DNA of 64,000 nucleotides from Glutamicibacter ardleyensis (GTDB lineage Bacteria > Actinomycetota > Actinomycetes > Actinomycetales > Micrococcaceae): NCBI RefSeq assembly GCF_014644555.1, contig NZ_BMKX01000003.1, positions 1-64,000 of the forward strand, read 5' to 3'. Made by a program: the position numbers and the translations under genes. Shown here piece after piece: positions 46,341-58,436 of this stretch (positions within the stretch are counted from its first letter, which is position 1; each line of letters begins with the position of its first letter). The notes beneath the pieces were generated by a model. It was not told the origin of the DNA and searched no databases. It saw only the letters and a program-made list of their open reading frames with translations.

Positions 46341-46365
46341 TTCGTTTGCGCGGTTCGCAAACGAA
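46341..46365 (-). promoter_or_regulatory. Hairpin at the predicted 5' end of the tuf message
   Basis: TTCGTTTGCG (46341-46350) and CGCAAACGAA (46356-46365) form a perfect 10-bp stem with a 5-nt loop. If transcription starts near 46367, the hairpin is at the very 5' end of the mRNA, where such structures are known to protect against decay. Role inferred. Confidence 0.5.
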
Positions 46366-46373
46366 CTGAAATT

Positions 46374-46402
46374 AGTCTACTGGGGGCTTGGATAAATATA
46401 AA
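46374..46402 (-). promoter_or_regulatory. Candidate tuf promoter
   Basis: TTTATA (46397-46402) and TAGACT (46374-46379) are 17 bp apart on the minus strand. An internal tuf promoter within the str operon is common in bacteria. Confidence 0.45.
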
Positions 46403-46456
46403 AATTTCGGTCCTGCGCGGGCCCTGCATGTGATGCAAATCCCTCGTTGGCCGTTT

Positions 46457-46493
46457 GCGAGGCCGGCTTCATTGGCAATAAAGCCGGCTTCGC
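46457..46493 (-). terminator. Hairpin between fusA and tuf
   Basis: GCGAGGCCGGCTT (46457-46469) pairs with AAGCCGGCTTCGC (46481-46493) over 13 bp with one G-T pair. No T-run follows, so it may be a partial terminator or a processing/pausing structure that lowers read-through from fusA into tuf. Confidence 0.5.
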
Positions 46494-46548
46494 GATCGGC
46501 CACTCCCCCACACGGGCGGGGTCACGGCCAAGTTTGGTTCCTAGACGA

Positions 46549-48663
46549 TTACTCGCCGCGGGCCTTCTGGATGATCTCTTCGGCAACTGCCTTCGGGACC
46601 TCAGAGTAGCTGTTGAAGGTCATCGAGTAAACTGCGCGACCCTGGGTCTTCGAGCGCAGGTCACCAATGTAACCGAACATCTCCGACAGTGGCACGGAGG
46701 CATTGATAACCTTCACACCAGCTGCGTCGGACATTTCCTGGATCGAGCCACGGCGGGAGTTTAGGTCGCCGATAACGTCGCCCATGTACTCTTCCGGGGT
46801 ACGAACTTCGACGCTCATCAGTGGTTCAAGCAGGATTGGGTTAGCGCGACGTGCGCCTTCCTTGAATACCTGTGAGCCAGCGATCTTGAACGCCATTTCC
46901 GAGGAGTCAACATCGTGGTAAGCACCGTCAAGGACGGTAGCCTTCACGCCAACCATTGGGTAACCGGCGAGGATACCGTACTGCATGGCGTCCTGGATAC
47001 CGGCATCGATGGATGGGATGTATTCACGAGGAATACGACCACCGGTGACAGCGTTCTTGAACTCGTAGTTCACGCCGTCGACAACCTCAAGAGGCTCGAA
47101 TGCAACCTGGACCTTTGCGAACTGGCCCGAACCACCGGTCTGCTTCTTGTGGGTAAAGTCAACCTTATCCACGGCAGTCTTGATGGTTTCGCGGTATGCA
47201 ACCTGTGGCTTACCAACGTTGGCTTCCACGCGGAATTCGCGCTTCATGCGATCCACCAGGATATCCAGGTGAAGCTCGCCCATGCCGCCGATTTCGGTCT
47301 GGCCGGTGTCATCGTTCAACGAAACGGTGAAGGTTGGATCTTCTGCAGACAGCTTCTGGATAGCGGTCGACAGCTTCTCCTGGTCACCCTTGGTCTTAGG
47401 CTCGATGGCCACGAAGATCACTGGTGCTGGGAACGACATCGACTCAAGCACAATCGGGTTCGCTGGATCGCAAAGGGTATCACCGGTGGTGGTATCCTTC
47501 AGGCCGATCACGGCGTAGATGTGACCTGCGTGGATCTCGTCTACCGGCTGTTCCTTGTTAGCGTGCATCTGGAAGAGCTTGCCAACGCGTTCCTTCTTCT
47601 GCTTCGTCGAGTTGAGCAACTGTGTACCTGAAGTTGCACGGCCCGAGTAAACGCGGATGAAGTTCAGCTGACCGAAGAATGGGTGAGCGGCAATCTTGAA
47701 GGCCAGAGCCGAGAAAGGTGATTCCTCGGTAGGCTCGCGAGTGAGCTCGATTTCTTCGTTCTTTGGATCGTGACCGATGGTCACGCCGACGTCCATTGGG
47801 TTTGGCAGGAAGTCAATCACGGCGTCGAGCATAGGCTGCACGCCGCGGTTCTTGAAGGCCGAACCACAGTAAACTGGGTAGATCTCCGAGTTGATGACCA
47901 TCTTGCGGATGCCGGCCTTGAGCTCAGCAATGCTGATCTCTTCGCCTTCGAGGAACTTCTCCATGAGCTCGTCAGAGCCCTCAGCGACATCCTCAACCAG
48001 CTTGGCGCGGTATTCCTCGGCCTTTTCCAGCATATCTGCAGGAATTTCGCGAGTCTCGTAAGCGGCACCCATGGTGACGTCACCCTTGGAGTCGCCTTCC
48101 CAGACGAATGCCTTCATGGTCATCAGGTCAACGACACCGACAAATTCATGCTCGGAGCCGATAGGCAGCTGCATGACCAATGGCTTAGCACCAAGGCGCT
48201 TGACGATGGTATCCACGGTGAAGTAGAAGTCTGCACCCATCTTGTCCATCTTGTTGACGAAGCAGATGCGTGGAACGTTGTACTTGTCAGCCTGACGCCA
48301 TACGGTCTCAGACTGAGGCTCAACGCCTTCCTTGCCATCAAATACTGCAACGGCGCCATCAAGCACGCGAAGCGAGCGCTCCACCTCAACGGTGAAGTCA
48401 ACGTGGCCAGGGGTGTCAATGATGTTGATCTGGTTGTTGTTCCAGAAGCAAGTCACGGCGGCAGACGTGATAGTAATGCCGCGTTCCTTTTCCTGTTCCA
48501 TCCAGTCAGTAGTCGAGGCACCGTCGTGTGTCTCGCCGAGCTTGTGATTTACACCCGTGTAGAAAAGGATGCGCTCAGTAGTAGTGGTTTTACCAGCATC
48601 GATGTGGGCCATGATGCCGATATTTCGGACCTTATTCAGGTCAGTAAGCACGTCCTGTGCCAC
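46549..48663 (-). CDS. fusA: Elongation factor G
   Basis: A 704-residue EF-G driving translocation. GTPase motifs: [15 protein letters not shown] (G1), [17 protein letters not shown] (G3), NKMDKMGAD (G4). Domain IV ([15 protein letters not shown]) and the C-terminal [20 protein letters not shown] are present. GTG start with AAGGGAG upstream, 69 bp after rpsG. No paralogue-type features of fusidic-acid-resistance proteins are evident. Confidence 0.98.
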   Translation of the reverse strand: MAQDVLTDLNKVRNIGIMAHIDAGKTTTTERILFYTGVNHKLGETHDGASTTDWMEQEKERGITITSAAVTCFWNNNQINIIDTPGHVDFTVEVERSLRVLDGAVAVFDGKEGVEPQSETVWRQADKYNVPRICFVNKMDKMGADFYFTVDTIVKRLGAKPLVMQLPIGSEHEFVGVVDLMTMKAFVWEGDSKGDVTMGAAYETREIPADMLEKAEEYRAKLVEDVAEGSDELMEKFLEGEEISIAELKAGIRKMVINSEIYPVYCGSAFKNRGVQPMLDAVIDFLPNPMDVGVTIGHDPKNEEIELTREPTEESPFSALAFKIAAHPFFGQLNFIRVYSGRATSGTQLLNSTKQKKERVGKLFQMHANKEQPVDEIHAGHIYAVIGLKDTTTGDTLCDPANPIVLESMSFPAPVIFVAIEPKTKGDQEKLSTAIQKLSAEDPTFTVSLNDDTGQTEIGGMGELHLDILVDRMKREFRVEANVGKPQVAYRETIKTAVDKVDFTHKKQTGGSGQFAKVQVAFEPLEVVDGVNYEFKNAVTGGRIPREYIPSIDAGIQDAMQYGILAGYPMVGVKATVLDGAYHDVDSSEMAFKIAGSQVFKEGARRANPILLEPLMSVEVRTPEEYMGDVIGDLNSRRGSIQEMSDAAGVKVINASVPLSEMFGYIGDLRSKTQGRAVYSMTFNSYSEVPKAVAEEIIQKARGE

Positions 48664-48732
48664 GTTGTCTCCCTTAAAGGTGAGGCAAGGAATGCTGGAT
48701 GCCTGTTGACACCCAGCACTTCCAAGCGTTTC

Positions 48733-49203
48733 TTACCAGCGGTAGTGAGCGAAGGCCTTGTTGGACTCGGCCATCTTGTGAGTGTCTTCGCGACGCTTCA
48801 CAGCGGCACCCAGACCGTTCGAGGCGTCCAAGATCTCGTTCATCAAACGTTCGATCATGGTCTTCTCGCGACGAGCCTTCGAGTAACCAACCAACCAGCG
48901 AAGAGCTAGTGCGGTTGCACGGCCTGGCTTGACCTCAACAGGAACCTGGTAGGTCGCGCCACCAACGCGGCGTGAACGAACCTCAAGGGCCGGGCGGATG
49001 TTATCCATGGCCTTCTTGAGAGTCGAAACAGCGTCGGCGCCGGACTTTGCAGCGGCACCTTCGAGTGCGCCGTAAACAATGCGCTCTGCAGTGGACTTCT
49101 TGCCGTCTACGAGAACCTTGTTGATCAGCTGAGTGACCAATGGGGATTCGAAGACTGGATCAGAAACTAGTGGGCGCTTTGGCGCCGGACCCTTACGAGG
49201 CAT
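48733..49203 (-). CDS. rpsG: 30S ribosomal protein S7
   Basis: A 156-residue S7, which nucleates the 30S head and in E. coli regulates the str operon. [31 protein letters not shown] and [25 protein letters not shown] are diagnostic. Its start shares one base with the rpsL stop. Confidence 0.98.
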   Translation of the reverse strand: MPRKGPAPKRPLVSDPVFESPLVTQLINKVLVDGKKSTAERIVYGALEGAAAKSGADAVSTLKKAMDNIRPALEVRSRRVGGATYQVPVEVKPGRATALALRWLVGYSKARREKTMIERLMNEILDASNGLGAAVKRREDTHKMAESNKAFAHYRW

Positions 49204-49577
49204 TACTTACCATCCTTCTTTGCACCGTAGCGGGAACGAGCCTGCTTGCGGTCCTTAACACCCTGAGTATCCAGAGCACCACGTACAATCTTGTAACGAA
49301 CACCTGGAAGGTCCTTTACACGACCACCGCGAACGAGCACGATGGAGTGTTCCTGCAGGTTGTGTCCGACACCTGGAATGTAAGCGGTAACTTCGATGCC
49401 ACCGGCAAGGCGCACACGTGCGACCTTACGCAGAGCCGAGTTAGGCTTCTTCGGGGTGGTGGTGTACACACGAGTGCACACGCCACGGCGCATTGGGTTG
49501 CCCTTGAGGGCAGGAGCCTTGGTCTTGACGACCTTAGGCGAGCGGCCCTTACGGACCAGCTGCTGAATAGTAGGCAC
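49203..49577 (-). CDS. rpsL: 30S ribosomal protein S12
   Basis: A 124-residue S12 at the decoding site. The streptomycin-relevant lysines in [14 protein letters not shown] and [12 protein letters not shown] are wild type, so no S12-based resistance is predicted. It heads the rpsL-rpsG-fusA unit; the long gap upstream should hold its promoter. Confidence 0.98.
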   Translation of the reverse strand: MPTIQQLVRKGRSPKVVKTKAPALKGNPMRRGVCTRVYTTTPKKPNSALRKVARVRLAGGIEVTAYIPGVGHNLQEHSIVLVRGGRVKDLPGVRYKIVRGALDTQGVKDRKQARSRYGAKKDGK

Positions 49578-49967
49578 TTTCGTGTCCTTCCATTGTCTAA
49601 GTTTGTCGGCACCACAACCGGACAGTTATCTGCCAAATCGTGGAGCTAGCTGCTTGCTTTACAGCCATGGGACTAAATGCCCCTAGGCGTGCGAAAGTGT
49701 GGCATTTGTTGCGCAACCTGCCCGCAACCCGGACTGTGTCCATTTTGCCACACCTAAAACAATTGCTTTCAGTCTAGCATTAATCCGCCATCGCTCTAGG
49801 TTCAGTAAGCTATCTCACCTATCACCCGAGCATAACTAGGTAAGCTGAACGCCGGCCATACCGCAGATGACCACAGGCTGAACCTCGGTGCATAACTTGC
49901 AATCCAAGCCTCTAGTGGAGAACTCCCCCAAGGGACTTATCTCCCCTTCGATTGTGCTTAAATGGAA
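49578..49967 (-). promoter_or_regulatory. Upstream region of the str operon
   Basis: No gene fits in these 390 bp. A TAGACT hexamer (49771-49776, minus strand) is a plausible -10 box, identical to those proposed for rplJ, tuf, rplN and acpS, but no convincing -35 box is seen. The leader to rpsL would be about 190 nt. Nothing else is recognised. Confidence 0.35.
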
Positions 49968-49999
49968 CACCCGCCGGTACCCAAAGGTACCGGCGGGTG
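49968..49999 (-). terminator. Terminator of rpoBC
   Basis: CACCCGCCGGTACC (49968-49981) and GGTACCGGCGGGTG (49986-49999) pair perfectly around a 4-nt loop. It follows the rpoC stop by 28 bp. GC-rich with no long T-run. Confidence 0.85.
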
Positions 50000-50027
50000 C
50001 GTTGACTAACTAGTCAAAAATCCGTGT

Positions 50028-53000
50028 TTAGCGGAAGTCTGAACCGTGGTCGTAGTCATCCATCGAGATGGCCTGGAATTCTGGCGAAAGATTGCCTTCC
50101 AGAGCATCGTCGTACAGTCCCGAGGAGAATGCCGAGGAACCGGTGAACAAAGTTGCCTTTGCTTCGTCGGTTGGCTCAACGTTGATCTGGGTGTAGCGAT
50201 CCAGGCCGGTACCGGCTGGGATCAACTTACCGATGATCACGTTCTCCTTCAGACCCAACAGTGGATCTTCCTTACCTTCCATCGCAGCCTGAGTCAGCAC
50301 GCGGGTGGTTTCCTGGAAGGAAGCAGCCGAGAGCCATGAATCGGTGGCAAGCGATGCCTTGGTAATACCCATCATTTCGTCACGACCGGCAGCTGGACGC
50401 TTGCCTTCGGTGACTGCCTTCTTGTTCGCAGCGGTGAAGCGCGAACGGTCGGCCAACTCGCCTGGCAGCAATTCAGTTTCGCCGGACTCAATGACGGTGA
50501 CGCGACGCAGCATCTGACGGACGATGACTTCCACGTGCTTATCGTGGATGCCTACACCCTGTGACTGGTACACGTCCTGGACCTCGCGGACCAGGAACTT
50601 CTGTGCTTCACGTGGGCCCAAGACTCGAAGAACCTGCTTCGGATCCAAGGTACCGCTGGTCAGCTGTGTACCGGCAATGATGTTTTCGCCCTCTTCAACC
50701 AACAGGCGAGCACGACGCAGAACCGGGTAGGCCTGCTTCTCGTCGCCGTTGTCTGGAGTGACTACAACACGTAGCTGCTTCTCGTCGTCCTCGATCGACA
50801 CGCGACCGGTGACCTCTGACATCGGAGCCACACCCTTAGGGGTACGGGCTTCGAAGAGCTCCTGGATACGAGGCAGACCCTGAGTAATATCATCAGCCGA
50901 TGCAACACCACCGGTGTGGAAGGTACGCATGGTCAGCTGAGTACCTGGCTCACCAATGGACTGTGCGGCGATGATGCCCACGGCCTCACCGATGTCAACG
51001 GTCTTGCCGCTGGCCAGCGAACGACCGTAGCACTGTGCACAGGTTCCGACGGCGGAATCACAGGTCAGCACGGAGCGAACGCGGATTTCATCGATACCTG
51101 CTGCGTACAGCTGGTCGATGAGCACGTCGCCCACGTCGGAACCGGCTTCTGCCAGAACCTTGCCGTCAGCATCCTTGACCTCGGTAGCCAGCGTACGGGT
51201 GTACGCCGAGTTCTCGACGGTCTCGTGCATCATGCGTACACCAACGGAGTTGTTGGCGATCGGCACGGTCAGACCGCGGCGGGTGCCACAGTCATCTTCA
51301 CGAACGATAACATCCTGTGAAACGTCGACCAGACGACGGGTCAAGTAACCGGAGTTAGCGGTCTTCAATGCGGTATCGGCCAGACCCTTACGGGCACCGT
51401 GAGTAGCAATGAAGTACTCCAAAACCGACAGGCCTTCGCGGTACGAAGACTTAATCGGGCGAGGAATAATTTCACCCTTAGGGTTGGACACCAGGCCACG
51501 GATACCGGCAATCTGACGCAATTGCAGGTAGTTACCACGAGCCTTGGAGGTCACCATACGGTTAATGGTGTTCAGCTCTTCCATACCGTTCTTCATCGCC
51601 TCGGCAACCTCATCGGTAGCCTTGGTCCAGATGTCGATCAAGTCCTGACGACGCTCGGTATCGGCGATCAAGCCCTTATCGAACGAAGCCTGAACCTTCG
51701 CGGCACGAACCTCATAAGGAGCCAAGATGGCTGCCTTATCCATATTCGAGGTAATGTCCGAGATGGCCACGGTGACGCCCGAGCGGGTTGCCCAGTAGAA
51801 ACCGGAATCCTTGAGGTTATCCAAGGTTTCTGCCACGGCGATCTTCGGGTAGCGCTCTGCCAGATCGTTGACGATCTCCGAGAGTGCATCCTTGCCGGCA
51901 ACCTGTGCCACCCATGGGTAATCCGCTGGCAGGGTGTCGTTGAACAACACCTGACCCAGCGAGGTCTCCAGAAGTGCTTCGGTACCTGGCTCCCAACCTT
52001 CCGGAGCAGGCTGCTCGTCAGAAGGAACGAAGTTCGGAACACGAATCTTGACCGGTGCGTTCAGGTGCAGTTCACGCAGGTCCATTGCCATGATGGCTTC
52101 GGCAACCGAGGTGAAGGTGCGTCCTGCGCCAACTTCGTTGGCACGCTTGGTCGTCAAGTGGTGCAGACCGATGATCATATCCTGTGAAGGAAGAGCAACC
52201 GGGCGACCATCGGAAGGCTTCAAGATGTTGTGCGAGGACAACATCAAGATGCGAGCTTCGGCCTGTGCTTCTGGGCTCAGCGGCAGGTGAACTGCCATCT
52301 GGTCACCGTCGAAGTCAGCGTTGAAGGCAGCACAAACCAGTGGGTGCAGCTGCAAAGCCTTACCTTCAACCAGCTGTGGCTCGAACGCCTGGATGCCCAA
52401 ACGGTGCAGGGTAGGTGCACGGTTAAGCAGTACCGGGTGCTCGGTGATGATCTCTTCGAGAACATCCCAAACCTGTGGACGGTAACGCTCCACCATGCGC
52501 TTAGCAGACTTGATGTTCTGTGCGTGGTTGAGGTCAACCAGGCGCTTCATCACGAACGGCTTGAAGAGCTCCAAGGCCATCTGCTTAGGCAGACCACACT
52601 GGTGCAGCTTCAGCTGCGGACCAACAACGATGACCGAACGGCCCGAGTAGTCAACACGCTTACCCAACAGGTTCTGACGGAAACGACCCTGCTTGCCCTT
52701 GAGCATATCGCTCAACGACTTCAGTGGGCGGTTACCCGGTCCGGTGACCGGACGGCCACGACGACCGTTGTCGAACAGGGAGTCAACAGCTTCCTGGAGC
52801 ATACGCTTTTCGTTGTTCACGATGATCTCGGGAGCACCAAGATCAAGCAGACGCTTCAGGCGGTTGTTACGGTTGATCACGCGGCGGTACAGGTCGTTCA
52901 GGTCCGAGGTAGCGAAACGGCCACCGTCGAGCTGAACCATTGGACGGAGCTCTGGTGGGATCACCGGAACTGCATCCAGAACCATGCCCTCAGGCGAGTT

Positions 53001-53918
53001 CTCGTTGACCAAGAAGGCGTTAACAACCTTCAGGCGCTTCAGTGCACGAGCCTTCTTCTGGCCCTTGCCTTCGTCGATGATCTGCTTGAGCAGTTCAGCT
53101 TCGGCCGTAAGGTCGAAGTTCTGCAGGCGCTTCTGGATTGCTTCTGCACCCATGGAGCCTTCGAAGAACAGTCCGTACTTTTCACGCATGGTGCGGTACA
53201 GGCCTTCGTCGCCTTCGAGGTCGGCGACCTTCAGGCCCTTGAAGCGTTCCCAGACGGCACGCAGACGTTCGGCTTCAGCCTTTGAACGCTTGTCGATCTG
53301 GAGCACGGTCTTCTCTGCCAGGGTGCGAGCCTTGTTCAGCTCGGCGCCCTTGGCACCGTCGGCTTCCATGCGCTCCAGCTCGGTTTCGAGCTCAGCGGCA
53401 ATAGCCTTCTTGTCTGCTTCAGCGTTATTAGCCAGGTTGCGCAGTTCCAGATCATGCTGGGCCTGCAGGTTGGGCAATTCGGCGTGGCGACGGTCCTCGT
53501 TTACCGAGGTGATCATGTATGCAGCGAAGTAAATGACCTTTTCAAGGTCCTTCGGAGCAAGATCCAACAGGTAGCCCAAGCGCGATGGAACGCCCTTGAA
53601 GTACCAGATGTGGGTCACTGGAGCTGCAAGCTCGATGTGTCCCATGCGCTCACGACGAACGTTAGCGCGGGTCACCTCGACGCCGCAACGCTCACAGATG
53701 ATGCCCTTGAAGCGCACGCGCTTGTACTTACCGCAGTAGCATTCCCAGTCGCGGGAAGGGCCGAAGATCTTTTCGCAGAAAAGACCGTCCTTCTCCGGCT
53801 TCAGGGTGCGGTAGTTAATGGTTTCCGGCTTCTTGACCTCGCCGTAGCTCCAACCGCGAATTTCTTCTGCGGATGCAAGGCCAATGCGCATGAGGCCGAA
53901 TGAGGAATCGTTGGACAT
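50028..53918 (-). CDS. rpoC: DNA-directed RNA polymerase subunit beta'
   Basis: A 1296-residue beta' subunit. Zinc site 1 is Cys60, Cys62, Cys75 and Cys78; the catalytic Mg loop [12 protein letters not shown] is near residue 536; the second zinc cluster includes DDCGTRRGL and [15 protein letters not shown]. The C-terminus carries the expected [26 protein letters not shown] segment. Length is normal for actinobacteria. It lies 108 bp after rpoB and ends at a terminator. Confidence 0.99.
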   Translation of the reverse strand: MSNDSSFGLMRIGLASAEEIRGWSYGEVKKPETINYRTLKPEKDGLFCEKIFGPSRDWECYCGKYKRVRFKGIICERCGVEVTRANVRRERMGHIELAAPVTHIWYFKGVPSRLGYLLDLAPKDLEKVIYFAAYMITSVNEDRRHAELPNLQAQHDLELRNLANNAEADKKAIAAELETELERMEADGAKGAELNKARTLAEKTVLQIDKRSKAEAERLRAVWERFKGLKVADLEGDEGLYRTMREKYGLFFEGSMGAEAIQKRLQNFDLTAEAELLKQIIDEGKGQKKARALKRLKVVNAFLVNENSPEGMVLDAVPVIPPELRPMVQLDGGRFATSDLNDLYRRVINRNNRLKRLLDLGAPEIIVNNEKRMLQEAVDSLFDNGRRGRPVTGPGNRPLKSLSDMLKGKQGRFRQNLLGKRVDYSGRSVIVVGPQLKLHQCGLPKQMALELFKPFVMKRLVDLNHAQNIKSAKRMVERYRPQVWDVLEEIITEHPVLLNRAPTLHRLGIQAFEPQLVEGKALQLHPLVCAAFNADFDGDQMAVHLPLSPEAQAEARILMLSSHNILKPSDGRPVALPSQDMIIGLHHLTTKRANEVGAGRTFTSVAEAIMAMDLRELHLNAPVKIRVPNFVPSDEQPAPEGWEPGTEALLETSLGQVLFNDTLPADYPWVAQVAGKDALSEIVNDLAERYPKIAVAETLDNLKDSGFYWATRSGVTVAISDITSNMDKAAILAPYEVRAAKVQASFDKGLIADTERRQDLIDIWTKATDEVAEAMKNGMEELNTINRMVTSKARGNYLQLRQIAGIRGLVSNPKGEIIPRPIKSSYREGLSVLEYFIATHGARKGLADTALKTANSGYLTRRLVDVSQDVIVREDDCGTRRGLTVPIANNSVGVRMMHETVENSAYTRTLATEVKDADGKVLAEAGSDVGDVLIDQLYAAGIDEIRVRSVLTCDSAVGTCAQCYGRSLASGKTVDIGEAVGIIAAQSIGEPGTQLTMRTFHTGGVASADDITQGLPRIQELFEARTPKGVAPMSEVTGRVSIEDDEKQLRVVVTPDNGDEKQAYPVLRRARLLVEEGENIIAGTQLTSGTLDPKQVLRVLGPREAQKFLVREVQDVYQSQGVGIHDKHVEVIVRQMLRRVTVIESGETELLPGELADRSRFTAANKKAVTEGKRPAAGRDEMMGITKASLATDSWLSAASFQETTRVLTQAAMEGKEDPLLGLKENVIIGKLIPAGTGLDRYTQINVEPTDEAKATLFTGSSAFSSGLYDDALEGNLSPEFQAISMDDYDHGSDFR

Positions 53919-54026
53919 AGGGTCCTTTTCTCTCTTCTTTGGTGTCTGAAGTCGATACGAATAAGTAAGTCTTGGTTTCTCGCTACGCTCGCTGGGCCAG
54001 CTGGCCTCCTGAGGCAGCGATCAAAC

Positions 54027-57000
54027 CTAGACCTCCTCTACGGAGTTTGGCTCCGACCGGGAAAGGTCGATGCCAAGCTCTTCCGCCGCACGGAACGATT
54101 CCTCGTCCGATTCGCGCATTTCGATCGTGTTGCCGTCGGTACCAAGTACCTCAACGTTCAAGCACAACGACTGCATTTCCTTGATGAGCACCTTGAACGA
54201 CTCTGGAACGCCTGGTTCCGGAACGTTCTCGCCCTTGACGATGGCTTCGTAGACCTTTACACGTCCGTGGATATCATCCGACTTGATGGTCAAAAGTTCC
54301 TGCAGGGTGTAAGCGGCGCCGTAGGCTTCCAGTGCCCAAACTTCCATCTCACCGAAGCGCTGGCCACCGAACTGGGCCTTACCACCAAGTGGCTGCTGGG
54401 TAATCATGGAGTATGGACCGGTGGAACGTGCGTGAATCTTGTCGTCCACCAAGTGGTGAAGCTTCAAGATGTACATGTAGCCAACGGAAACCGGGTCCGG
54501 GAAAGGCTCGCCGGAACGACCATCGTACAAACGGGTCTTACCGGTGTTACCGATCAGACGCTCGCCATCACGAGTGAGGTTCGTTGAATCCAAGATTCCG
54601 CGGATTTCCTCTTCCGAGGCACCATCGAAGACCGGGGTCGACACGGTGGTCGGTCCGGACTGACGAGGCAAGTTAGGCAGATCCTTCACCCAAGCCGGCT
54701 CGTTTTCGATGTTCCAGCCCTGCTTGGCAGCCCATGCGAGGTGGATTTCCATAACCTGACCGACGTTCATACGGCCTGGCACACCCAGTGGGTTCAAGAT
54801 GATATCCAGTGGGGTTCCGTCTTCGAGGAACGGCATGTCCTCAAGTGGCAGAATCTTGGAAATAACACCCTTGTTACCGTGACGACCGGCAAGCTTGTCA
54901 CCATTGGTGATCTTGCGCTTCTGTGCCACGTAGACGCGAACCAGCTGGTTGACACCTGGGGAAAGGTCATCATCGTTGTCGCGATCGAAGATACGAACGC
55001 CAATGACGGTGCCCGACTCGCCGTGCGGAACCTTCAGCGAAGTATCGCGAACTTCGCGGGACTTCTCACCGAAGATCGCGCGCAACAGACGCTCTTCTGG
55101 GGTCAGCTCGGTTTCACCCTTAGGGGTGACACGGCCTACCAGCACGTCGCCGGCTTCAACTTCAGCACCGATGTAGACGATGCCGCGGTCATCAAGCTGG
55201 GACAGGATGTCCTCGGAGACGTTCGGGATGTCACGAGTGATTTCCTCGGCACCAAGCTTGGTGTCGCGGGCATCAACTTCGTGCTCTTCGATGTGAATCG
55301 AGGTCAGCACGTCTTCGAAGATCATGCGCTGCGAAAGAATGATCGCATCCTCGAAGTTGTGGCCTTCCCATGACATGAATGCCACGAGCAGGTTCTTACC
55401 CAAGGCAAGCTCACCCTTGTCGGTCGAAGGACCGTCGGCGATGATCGACTGGAATTCCAGACGGTCACCTTCGTTAACCAGAACGCGCTGGTTGTACGCG
55501 TTGCCCTGGTTCGAGCGGGAGAACTTCATGATTGGGTACATCGACTCGGTGCCGTCATCATTCATGACAACAACCAGGTCTGCGGAAACCTCGGTGACAA
55601 CACCTGGCTTCAGCGCAACGATGGAATCGCCGGCGTCAACCGCGGCGAACTTCTCCATGCCGGTACCAACCAGTGGCGACTCCGAAGCCAACAGCGGCAC
55701 AGCCTGGCGCTGCATGTTGGCGCCCATCAGTGCGCGGTTAGCATCGTCGTGCTCGAGGAATGGAATCAGTGCGGTTGCAACGGAAACCATCTGGCGAGGC
55801 GAAACGTCCATGTAGGTCACTTCGGAAGGCTCAACGATAACGGGCTCGCCGCCACCGCCCTTTTCACGAACTAGCACGGTCTCTTCAAGGAAGCGGCCGT
55901 CTTCTCCCAGTGGAGCGTTAGCCTGTGCGATGAAGTGCTGAAGCTCGTCATCTGCGGTCAGGTAGTCAACCTCGTTGGAAACAACGTTGTCCTTAACACG
56001 ACGGTAAGGAGTTTCGATGAAGCCGAAGGAGTTGATGCGTCCGTAGGTAGCCAACGAACCGATCAGACCAATGTTTGGACCTTCGGGAGTTTCAATTGGG
56101 CACATACGTCCGTAGTGGGACGGGTGAACGTCTCGAACTTCCATGCCTGCGCGGTCACGGGACAGACCACCTGGGCCCAGAGCCGACAAGCGACGCTTGT
56201 GGGTCAGACCGGCCAGTGGGTTGTTCTGGTCCATGAACTGCGAGAGCTGCGAAGTACCGAAGAACTCCTTGATTGCAGCAACCACAGGGCGGATGTTGAT
56301 CAGCGTCTGCGGGGTGATCGCTTCCACGTCCTGGGTGGTCATGCGCTCACGCACAACACGCTCCATACGGGAAAGACCGGTGCGGATCTGGTTCTCGATC
56401 AGCTCGCCTACGGCGCGGATACGACGGTTACCGAAGTGGTCGATGTCATCTACGTTGACCGGTACGTCGACGATCTCGCCCTTGCGGGTACCGGAGATGG
56501 TCTTCTCGCCTGCGTGCAACGCGACGAGGTAACGGATCATTGCAATGATGTCGTCCTGGGACAGAACCGATGGGCTCTCGGCGTCAACCGGAACCTCTAC
56601 ACCAAGCTTGCGGTTGATCTTGTAACGACCAACCTTTGCCAGGTCGTAGCGCTTTGGCTCGAAGTACATGTTGCGCAGCAGACCCTGTGCAGCGTCCACC
56701 GTTGGTGGCTCGCCTGGGCGAAGCTTGCGGTAGATATCGAGCAAGGCTTCGTTCTGATCCTTGACGTTATCCTTCTCCAAGGTGGCACGAATTGAATCGT
56801 ACTGACCGAATTCGGAGAGGATCTTTTCTTCGCTCCAGCCAAAGGCCTTGAGCAACACGGTGACCGACTGCTTACGCTTACGGTCCAAACGCACACCAAC
56901 CTGGTCGCGCTTGTCGATTTCTAGTTCGAACCATGCACCACGCGAAGGAATGATGCGCGAGGAGTAGATGGTCTTGTCACTGGTCTTGTCCGGCGTGGAC

Positions 57001-57533
57001 TCGAAGTACGCGCCTGGGGAACGGACCAGCTGCGACACAACAACACGCTCGGTGCCGTTGATGACGAAGGTGCCCTTGTCGGACATCAGTGGGAAATCGC
57101 CCATGAATACGGTCTGCTGCTTGATTTCGCCGGTTTCATTGTTCATGAATTCGGCCTTGACGTACAGCGGTGCCGAGTAGGTGGCGTCGCGATCCTTGCA
57201 CTCTGCGATCGAGTACTTAGGATCAGCGAATTCCGGATCGGAGAAGCTCAAGGACATGGTGTCCTGGAAGTCTTCAATCGGGGAGATTTCCTCGAAGATT
57301 TCAGCCAGACCCGAGACAGCTGGCACGCTGGTGTCACCAGCGGCTTCGGCCTTGGCTAGGCGAGCCTTCCACAGGTCATTGCCGATGAGGCGGTCAAAGC
57401 TCTCAGTCTGCAATGCCAACAGGTTAGGCACTTCAAGGGGTTCGTTAATCTTTGCAAAAGAAAGTCGGCCAGCGTATGCAGCATCGCGAGCCGAACTAGC
57501 GGTTTGGTTGTTAGGGTTGCTCGAGGCGACCAA
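54027..57533 (-). CDS. rpoB: DNA-directed RNA polymerase subunit beta
   Basis: A 1168-residue beta subunit. The rifampicin region ([19 protein letters not shown], then [21 protein letters not shown]) carries wild-type residues at the common resistance sites, so sensitivity is predicted. Of two in-frame TTG codons I chose 57533: it gives MVASSN, the N-terminus usual in relatives, and has AAGGA six bases upstream, whereas TTG 57548 overlaps that motif. The promoter candidate lies about 140 bp upstream. Confidence 0.98.
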   Translation of the reverse strand: MVASSNPNNQTASSARDAAYAGRLSFAKINEPLEVPNLLALQTESFDRLIGNDLWKARLAKAEAAGDTSVPAVSGLAEIFEEISPIEDFQDTMSLSFSDPEFADPKYSIAECKDRDATYSAPLYVKAEFMNNETGEIKQQTVFMGDFPLMSDKGTFVINGTERVVVSQLVRSPGAYFESTPDKTSDKTIYSSRIIPSRGAWFELEIDKRDQVGVRLDRKRKQSVTVLLKAFGWSEEKILSEFGQYDSIRATLEKDNVKDQNEALLDIYRKLRPGEPPTVDAAQGLLRNMYFEPKRYDLAKVGRYKINRKLGVEVPVDAESPSVLSQDDIIAMIRYLVALHAGEKTISGTRKGEIVDVPVNVDDIDHFGNRRIRAVGELIENQIRTGLSRMERVVRERMTTQDVEAITPQTLINIRPVVAAIKEFFGTSQLSQFMDQNNPLAGLTHKRRLSALGPGGLSRDRAGMEVRDVHPSHYGRMCPIETPEGPNIGLIGSLATYGRINSFGFIETPYRRVKDNVVSNEVDYLTADDELQHFIAQANAPLGEDGRFLEETVLVREKGGGGEPVIVEPSEVTYMDVSPRQMVSVATALIPFLEHDDANRALMGANMQRQAVPLLASESPLVGTGMEKFAAVDAGDSIVALKPGVVTEVSADLVVVMNDDGTESMYPIMKFSRSNQGNAYNQRVLVNEGDRLEFQSIIADGPSTDKGELALGKNLLVAFMSWEGHNFEDAIILSQRMIFEDVLTSIHIEEHEVDARDTKLGAEEITRDIPNVSEDILSQLDDRGIVYIGAEVEAGDVLVGRVTPKGETELTPEERLLRAIFGEKSREVRDTSLKVPHGESGTVIGVRIFDRDNDDDLSPGVNQLVRVYVAQKRKITNGDKLAGRHGNKGVISKILPLEDMPFLEDGTPLDIILNPLGVPGRMNVGQVMEIHLAWAAKQGWNIENEPAWVKDLPNLPRQSGPTTVSTPVFDGASEEEIRGILDSTNLTRDGERLIGNTGKTRLYDGRSGEPFPDPVSVGYMYILKLHHLVDDKIHARSTGPYSMITQQPLGGKAQFGGQRFGEMEVWALEAYGAAYTLQELLTIKSDDIHGRVKVYEAIVKGENVPEPGVPESFKVLIKEMQSLCLNVEVLGTDGNTIEMRESDEESFRAAEELGIDLSRSEPNSVEEV

Positions 57534-57673
57534 GATGGATCCTTCCAAAGACCGTCAGGTTTCCGAACGCCAACCGTGCTAAGGTGCCTGTCATAGGACA
57601 AGCCCTCGTGTGACGACGCGAACCCACCGCTATATGAAGGCCACGCGCGCAAACAGGTATGGCGCAAATTTCT

Positions 57674-57702
57674 ACTCTACCGGAGTATTTTAAGCTTGTC
57701 GA
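57674..57702 (-). promoter_or_regulatory. Predicted rpoB promoter
   Basis: TCGACA (57697-57702) and TAGAGT (57674-57679) are 17 bp apart on the minus strand; the -35 matches five of six bases. The leader to TTG 57533 would be about 130 nt. Confidence 0.45.
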
Positions 57703-58436
57703 TATCCGCGAGAGAAATTCATGCTATAGTTTCTTGCTACTTTTTGAAGCGACCGGATTTCAGGCACATTTCTGCCATTCGCGGTTGTCACCGGCGATAC
57801 CCAGAATGCCTTTCTGGTCGCAATTCCGCTCACATTCACCCACGTGAGAGAACAAAAACGGGACCTTAGGCGAATATCGGCCGCCTACCTGGACTCCCCC
57901 GCAGTGAAAACAGAATCGTCGCGGTCTATCGTCAGTGTGCAGTTACTCACAGTGGCAATAATTCACCAACTTCGACCTCTACGGAGTATCGCGTCCGCTA
58001 TCGCACCGTAATTTTCATGAAATCTTTTTTGGCTGCTGCTTTTAGGTCATTGTGCCTTCGCACCGAGCCAACAATAGTGCGCTCATTCCCATTGAGCACC
58101 TTCCGCCTTAATGCCCCCGGCAGGGATGCGCAATAGGATTCACGTGCACCGTCTGAAGATTTTTCCGTTCTCCTTGGTCCCGCACGCCACCCACAGTCTT
58201 CGCAGACCGTAGACGCAGAACAAGCCATTAGACGTAAAGCTCGACTTACCATTGCCTGACTGTGTGTCCTAGATCTCCAAAAGTTCAAGATTATGAGCTA
58301 GCCTCGGGGGAAGGCTAAACCCAAGTGGCAGGAGCATCAGTGGAAATTGAAGTCTTATTTTCTGCTGAACCCTCCATGGGCAGCAAGCCTTGAGCCGGCG
58401 CAGAAGATAGCAGTCAAAAGCTAGGAGTGCAGAAGC
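57703..58436. other. Gene-less region upstream of rpoB
   Basis: About 730 bp without a credible gene. One minus-strand frame of 96 codons (57998-58288) exists but has no Shine-Dalgarno sequence and a composition unlike a folded protein. Several A/T-rich patches occur, so further promoters or UP-like elements for rpoB are possible. The right end contains the AGGAG site of the ybaK-type gene. Confidence 0.45.

Noticed and set aside
47770-48909. 379-codon plus-strand frame opposite fusA and rpsG
   Set aside because: It lies wholly antisense to two certain genes with perfect family matches. Biased codon use of the real genes keeps antisense frames open; the translation has no family features.
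52230-53285. 351-codon plus-strand frame opposite rpoC
   Set aside because: Antisense shadow of the beta' gene, low-complexity Val/Gln-rich translation, no ribosome binding site.
57998-58288. 96-codon minus-strand frame upstream of rpoB
   Set aside because: No Shine-Dalgarno motif, odd composition with scattered cysteines and arginines, no recognisable family; better seen as non-coding.
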